This document shows, piece after piece, positions 44,478 to 53,783 of a DNA stretch of 53,783 nucleotides. The DNA lies in NCBI RefSeq assembly GCF_011766325.1, contig NZ_BLLG01000027.1, forward strand, positions 1-53,783, in the 5' to 3' direction. The position numbers were made by a program, and so were the translations under genes. How positions within the stretch are numbered: the first letter of the stretch is position 1; every line of letters begins with the position of its first letter. The stretch is from Streptomyces pacificus. Its GTDB lineage: Bacteria > Actinomycetota > Actinomycetes > Streptomycetales > Streptomycetaceae. The notes under the pieces are model-generated. The model searched no databases. It was not told the DNA's origin and saw only the letters and a program-made list of their open reading frames with translations.

Positions 44478-44783
44478 GCCTCGCCCTCCTCGCCCCGGCT
44501 TTGGCTCTCCCCGGCTCGATGAGCCGGCGGAGACACCGGGCGCCGCCCCGAGGGACGACTCCCTTGCGCCGCCCGTCCTTGTGCCGGTCATGGTAGCCGC
44601 ACCCCGCCCGTCGCCACACCCTGTCACCGCGATGTCACCGCGCACACCGCGGAAACGCGGTGGGAGACGAGAAGGTTCCCCGGATTCTCCCTCCCCACAC
44701 GCTTCCGGGCACGGCCAGTCAGCGGTTCACGGGAATCCCTACGATCCGCAATCAGACTGTGATGTGCACTTGAGCAACCATCG
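44478..44783. other. osaA-osaB intergenic region
   Basis: About 306 bases between osaA and osaB, both minus strand. It is long enough for an osaB promoter. I looked for a SigB-type promoter (GTTT-N14-16-GGGTA) and found only GTTTC (near 44650) without a properly spaced GGGTA. No gene is present. Confidence 0.5.
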
Positions 44784-50279
<5,496 letters not shown>

Positions 50280-50551
50280 CTTGTCCCTCCCGCAGGGGTC
50301 GCCCGTAAAGCTCGGGTTGTCTCAGCAAGCTTGCCCAGTGTTTCACCACGGCCGAACCAGGCCATAACAGTTCGGCAGCTTCGCATAGCGTCCCCACCCC
50401 TGTAAGGCGGAAACGGCGGTGACCGGCATCCGCTCGGACAGCGAAGGTAAGTAACCTGGCATCCGGCTGTCCAACCGCCCCGGTCGCCCGGCGGGGGGCG
50501 GCATGGCGCAAGGACTACCAGACCGGGCACCGGGAGGGGCGGACATCGACC
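50280..50551. promoter_or_regulatory. Divergent osaA / osaC control region
   Basis: The 272-bp region between the two divergent starts must hold both promoters. TATG-containing hexamers and a GTTTC sequence at several places are compatible with stress or housekeeping sigma factors, but no site fits a SigB consensus well. An osmotic-stress promoter is expected from the function of the genes. Confidence 0.4.
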
Positions 50552-53206
50552 ATGGCCGAGCCGGGCGTCGAGATGCGTACGAGCAGTTCCGAGATCACCG
50601 CACGGGCGGCCGCATGCTTCGCCCCGGAGGGACGGTCGGTGGCCACGGCGCGCACGTTCGTCCGCGACACCCTCCAGGGCTGGGGGTACTGCGATGTCGT
50701 CGACGACGCCGTCGTCCTCACCAGTGAACTCGTCACCAACGCGGTGATCCACGCGGGTACCGCCGCGGACGTGCTCTGCCTGCGGACCGGGGCAGGCGTG
50801 CGGATCGAGGTCGCCGACCGCTATCCGGAACGCGAGATCCCCATCCAGAGCGGCAGCAGAGCCGTCGCCCACCCCGACCGGGAGAACGGGCGCGGACTGC
50901 TGCTCTGCGCCGCCCTCGCCTCCCGCTGGGGCGTCGAGTACACGCCGACCCGCAAGCACGTCTGGTTCCGACTCGACCTTCCGCAGCGCACCGTGGGGAC
51001 GCGCTCGGCGGGCCCGGTCCTCCCGGTCGACCTTCTTCCCGTCGCCGACGAGCGCGTCCGCGTCGCCGTCGTCCAGATCGACCGCAACGGTGCCGTCGGC
51101 TCATGGAACGACGACGCCGAACACCTCTTCGGGTACGCGGCGGACCAGGTGGTCGGCAAGCCGCTCGGCGACCTCGCCGCCTGGCCGCAGACCCCCGGCA
51201 TCGGCACCGGCCTCGCGGAGGCACTGCGGCTCTCCCGCTGGGAGGGCAGCTACGGCATCCGCGGCATGGACGGCCGGGTGGTCCCCGTCTACGCCTCCCA
51301 CCTCCGCGTACGCGACACCCGGGGCGAGGCGTCCACCGTCTGCCTGCTGGTGCGCGACTACGAGCGGGCCGTGCTCCGGACGCCGACGCGCGCCCCTTCG
51401 GCGGACGGCACCGCCCGCGACCACCGCAGCGCGGACCCGTTCGAGGTCTTCATCGGCTCCCCGGCGCCGGACGATCTCGACGGCCTCCTCCGGCGCACCG
51501 TCGAACGCGCCCGCGACATGCTCGACGGCGACGCGGCGTTCCTCCTGCTGGCCACCGACGACGAGACGGAACTCGAGGTACGGGCCACCACCGGGCTCCC
51601 CTCGGCCCGCCAGCGCTTCGCCCGGGTTCCCGTCGAGGCGGGCACGGGCCGCTACGGTTCGGCCCGTATGCCCGCCGTCCACGAGGACCTCACCTCGGTC
51701 CCCGGTGCGGTTCCTCTCCTCGGCGGCACCGGAATGCGTTCCGTCGTCACCGTCCCGCTGAAGGTCGAGGGCAGGCTCACCGGCTCCCTGGGCGTCGCCG
51801 CCGAGGTCCCGGGCCGCTACTCCAACGAGGAAGCGCTGCGCCTGCAGTTCGCCGCCGACCGGATCGCACTCGCCGTCGAGTCCGCACGGCTGGGCGAGCT
51901 GGAGCGGCTGCGCCGAGGATCCCTCAGCTTCCTCGTCGAGGCCTCGGACCTGCTGGCGGGCACGCTCGACCGCGACCAGACCCTGGCCCTGATGGCGCAG
52001 ATGACCGTGCCGACGCTCGCCACCTGGTGCGCGGTCTACACGATCTCCGACCAGTCCTCCGAGCCCTACCTCTCGTATGTCCTGCACGAGGACGAGGACC
52101 GCATCGACGGCCTCAAGGCCCTGCTCTCCAAGATCGAACCGCCGGACCCGGTTCCGGCGCCCGGCGCCCGCGTATGGACCGCCCCGGCCCAGGCGGCGCA
52201 CCAGGCCGCTCTGCGCACCTCCATGCGTGAACTCGGCCTCGGCGCCGCCCATATGTCGTCCGGCATCGGCACCACTCTGGCCACGGCCTCCGCGGTCGGC
52301 GGCGAGACGGTGGTCCTTCCCCTCGTGGCCCGCAACCGCGTCATCGGGATGCTGACGCTGGGCAAACCGTCCGACGACCATTTCCGCCAGGAGATCCTGG
52401 AACTGGCCGAGGACCTCTCCCGCCGGGCCGCCCTCGCGCTGGACAACGCCAGGCTCTACTCCGAGCGCACGGCCATCAGCCAGTCACTGCAGCGCAGCCT
52501 GCTGCCACCGGGCCTGCCGCAGGTACCGGGCGTGGAGGTGGAGGTCATCTACCGGGCGGCCGGCGAGGGAAACGAGGTCGGCGGGGACTTCTACGACCTC
52601 TTCCCGATCCGCGACGGGGCGTACGGCTTCGCCATCGGTGACGTCTGCGGCACGGGCCCCGAGGCGGCCGCGGTGACCGGCCTCGCCCGCCACGCACTGC
52701 GGCTGCTCGCACGGGAGGGCTTCGGCGGTCCGGCGGTGCTGGAGCGGCTCAACGCGGCGATCCTCGACGAGGGTTCCCGCAGCCGTTTCCTCACCCTGCT
52801 GTACGGCGAGCTCTGGCCCCAGGAGGACGGCTCGGCGCTGCTGAAGGTCGTCTGCGCCGGGCACCCCCTGCCGCTGCGGCTGCGCCAGAACGGCTCCGTG
52901 GAGCCCGCGGCCGAGCCGCAACCGCTGCTGGGGGTGATGGAGGATTTGGAGCTCTACGAGCAGACAGTCACCCTCGATCCGGGCGACGTGCTTCTCTGTG
53001 TCACCGACGGTGTCACAGAACGGCGTGAGGGCACCCGCATGCTCGGGGACGACGGTCTGACCGATGTCCTGACGACGTGCACGGGCCTGACGGCCGGGGC
53101 GGTCGCGGCACGTGTGCTCCGCGCGGTCGAGCGTTTCGCGGCCGAGCCGGCCTCGGACGATATGGCGATCCTCGCGATGCGCGTACCTGAACCGCACGGA
53201 AGCTGA
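50552..53206 (+). CDS. osaC: Multidomain phosphatase OsaC
   Basis: The 884-residue protein combines an N-terminal RsbW-like ATPase/anti-sigma domain (about 20-145; DAVVLTSELVTNAVIHAG and HPDRENGRGLLLCA), a PAS domain (about 165-270; VQIDRNGAVGSWNDDAEHLFGYA), two GAF-type domains (about 300-440 and 470-640) and a C-terminal SpoIIE/PP2C-type phosphatase (about 665-878; GNEVGGDFYDLF, GDVCGTGPEAA, VTDGVTERR). From memory OsaC binds SigB of S. coelicolor and returns it to baseline after osmotic shock. The ATG at 50552 has GGAGGGG 12 bases upstream. It is divergent from osaA, and a strong bidirectional terminator follows. Confidence 0.92.
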   Translation: MAEPGVEMRTSSSEITARAAACFAPEGRSVATARTFVRDTLQGWGYCDVVDDAVVLTSELVTNAVIHAGTAADVLCLRTGAGVRIEVADRYPEREIPIQSGSRAVAHPDRENGRGLLLCAALASRWGVEYTPTRKHVWFRLDLPQRTVGTRSAGPVLPVDLLPVADERVRVAVVQIDRNGAVGSWNDDAEHLFGYAADQVVGKPLGDLAAWPQTPGIGTGLAEALRLSRWEGSYGIRGMDGRVVPVYASHLRVRDTRGEASTVCLLVRDYERAVLRTPTRAPSADGTARDHRSADPFEVFIGSPAPDDLDGLLRRTVERARDMLDGDAAFLLLATDDETELEVRATTGLPSARQRFARVPVEAGTGRYGSARMPAVHEDLTSVPGAVPLLGGTGMRSVVTVPLKVEGRLTGSLGVAAEVPGRYSNEEALRLQFAADRIALAVESARLGELERLRRGSLSFLVEASDLLAGTLDRDQTLALMAQMTVPTLATWCAVYTISDQSSEPYLSYVLHEDEDRIDGLKALLSKIEPPDPVPAPGARVWTAPAQAAHQAALRTSMRELGLGAAHMSSGIGTTLATASAVGGETVVLPLVARNRVIGMLTLGKPSDDHFRQEILELAEDLSRRAALALDNARLYSERTAISQSLQRSLLPPGLPQVPGVEVEVIYRAAGEGNEVGGDFYDLFPIRDGAYGFAIGDVCGTGPEAAAVTGLARHALRLLAREGFGGPAVLERLNAAILDEGSRSRFLTLLYGELWPQEDGSALLKVVCAGHPLPLRLRQNGSVEPAAEPQPLLGVMEDLELYEQTVTLDPGDVLLCVTDGVTERREGTRMLGDDGLTDVLTTCTGLTAGAVAARVLRAVERFAAEPASDDMAILAMRVPEPHGS

Positions 53207-53225
53207 CACGGGACACGGGTACGCA

Positions 53226-53257
53226 ACAGGCCCCCCGCCGGGAGGCGGGGGGCCTGT
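53226..53257. terminator. Bidirectional terminator of osaC and tRNA-Thr
   Basis: A perfect 14-bp stem (ACAGGCCCCCCGCC with GGCGGGGGGCCTGT) and 4-base loop, 20 bases past the osaC stop codon and 10 bases before the tRNA 3' end. It can stop transcription from both sides. Confidence 0.85.
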
Positions 53258-53266
53258 ATCGATCGG

Positions 53267-53339
53267 AGCCCCCAAACGGAATCGAACCGTTGACCTTCTC
53301 CTTACCATGGAGACGCTCTGCCGACTGAGCTATAGGGGC
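53267..53339 (-). tRNA. tRNA-Thr (anticodon GGT)
   Basis: The minus strand reads as a complete 73-base tRNA. Acceptor stem GCCCCTA pairs with TGGGGGC, D stem GCTC with GAGC, anticodon stem TCTCC with GGAGA around a loop with anticodon GGT (ACC codons), and T stem AACGG with CCGTT around TTCGATT. The discriminator base is T and no CCA is encoded, as is common in Streptomyces. It lies between osaC (convergent) and the 5S rRNA (same strand). Confidence 0.95.
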
Positions 53340-53611
53340 CTGTTGCCTTGTGTGGTCGTCTACTCGGCAACGGAATGAAGCATACCCCGAACTGACGTGT
53401 GCTCCTAATCAGTCGGGCGACTCTCTGAGTGCACGTCAGCAAGGTAAGTCCACCTCGTGCGGCCGGCCCCGGCCGGGTCTCTCCGGCGCGTTGTCGATTC
53501 ACCCGGGGTGCACCCGGTACGAGGACGGCCTCCGCCCGGCGATACACCGCATCCGACTCCGCGCGCTGATTCACCGAAGACAACGGGACATCACTTGGGG
53601 AACGCCAAAAA
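53340..53611. other. Spacer between tRNA-Thr and rrn terminator
   Basis: About 270 bases without a gene. It probably holds the tRNA-Thr promoter; a TATGC near 53380 on the minus strand may be a -10 box, but a -35 partner was not found. Confidence 0.45.
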
Positions 53612-53647
53612 GCCTCAACCCCCGAGTATTCACCCGGGGGTTGAGGC
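53612..53647 (-). terminator. rrn operon terminator
   Basis: A perfect 13-bp stem (GCCTCAACCCCCG with CGGGGGTTGAGGC) and 10-base loop, followed on the minus strand by TTTTTGG. It lies 8 bases after the 5S rRNA 3' end, a classic intrinsic terminator for the rRNA operon. Confidence 0.93.
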
Positions 53648-53655
53648 TCAATAAT

Positions 53656-53775
53656 TGTTCGGCGGTGTCCTACTCTCCCACAGGGTCCCCCCTGCAGTAC
53701 CATCGGCGCTGAAAGGCTTAGCTTCCGGGTTCGGAATGTAACCGGGCGTTTCCCTCACGCTATGACCACCGAAAC
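53656..53775 (-). rRNA. rrf: 5S ribosomal RNA
   Basis: The minus strand starts GTTTCGGTGGTCATAGCG and contains the conserved blocks CCGAACCCGGAAGCTAAG and GGGAGAGTAGGACACCGC. This is the 120-base 5S rRNA of Streptomyces, complete within the window; 23S and 16S would lie beyond the right edge. The exact 3' end may vary by one or two bases. Confidence 0.95.
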
Positions 53776-53783
53776 TCTATGAA

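Noticed and set aside
53267..53339. tRNA-Thr as integration site of an element
   Set aside because: No integrase and no repeat of the tRNA 3' end was seen nearby.
53302..53703. Open frame over tRNA-Thr and 5S rRNA
   Set aside because: It runs through two RNA genes and a terminator and cannot be a protein gene.

Overview
The window is a very GC-rich, gene-dense piece of chromosome from a streptomycete. Reasons: strong third-position GC bias, frequent GTG and TTG starts, clgR, dpsB and osaABC genes of Streptomyces type, and a gene order that from memory matches the core-chromosome block around SCO5747-SCO5796 of Streptomyces coelicolor (hflX, rshA, dapF, miaA, miaB, gluR-gluK/gluABCD, recX-recA, lhr, nei, dps, clgR, cinA, pgsA, rimO, ftsK, osaB-osaA, osaC). 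No phage, IS element, CRISPR array or integrase was seen; this is ordinary core chromosome with small local oddities.

Layout. 1-9.6 kb: hflX, a secreted M1 peptidase, the bifunctional (p)ppGpp enzyme rshA, dapF, a small membrane protein and miaA on the minus strand, then two small plus-strand genes (a GAD-repeat protein and an MT0933-like antitoxin protein). 10-12.6 kb: a LigB-like protein and miaB. 12.7-20 kb: an orphan membrane-anchored TAXI solute-binding protein, the two-component pair GluK/GluR, and, divergently, the glutamate ABC transporter gluABCD. 20.6-24.5 kb: an FAD monooxygenase and recX-recA with an SOS-type promoter. 24.6-28.8 kb: an AI-2E-type membrane protein, a DUF3046 protein, azlD-azlC and an AraC regulator. 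28.8-34.6 kb: lhr helicase and nei-type DNA glycosylase. 35.2-44.5 kb: a minus-strand run of dps, clgR, cinA, pgsA, rimO, a RodZ-like protein, ftsK and osaB. 44.8-53.2 kb: the giant hybrid kinase osaA and, divergently, osaC. The right end carries tRNA-Thr(GGT) and the 5S rRNA that ends an rrn operon, both minus strand.

How genes work together. MiaA and MiaB perform successive steps of tRNA A37 modification, with HflX, a ribosome GTPase often near miaA, close by. GluR/GluK lie divergent from gluABCD and probably control it; the TAXI protein next to them is a good candidate for an extracytoplasmic glutamate sensor. RecA/RecX and Lhr/Nei are DNA repair pairs. OsaA-OsaB-OsaC form the osmoadaptation circuit tied to SigB. 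RimO, PgsA and CinA are translationally coupled by 4-nt overlaps.

Most interesting non-standard features: two copies of a ~192-bp intergenic element in opposite orientation (9741-9933 and 20067-20258), roughly 80% identical with substitutions that fit no reading frame; a perfect 44-bp palindrome inside the coding sequence of rshA (4228-4271); hairpins bracketing gluB; a ~27-bp-stem hairpin between ftsK and its downstream neighbour; several short tandem repeats in intergenic DNA; and a 3' coding remnant between gluK and the TAXI gene. All calls come from reading the sequence; no database search or folding program was run.
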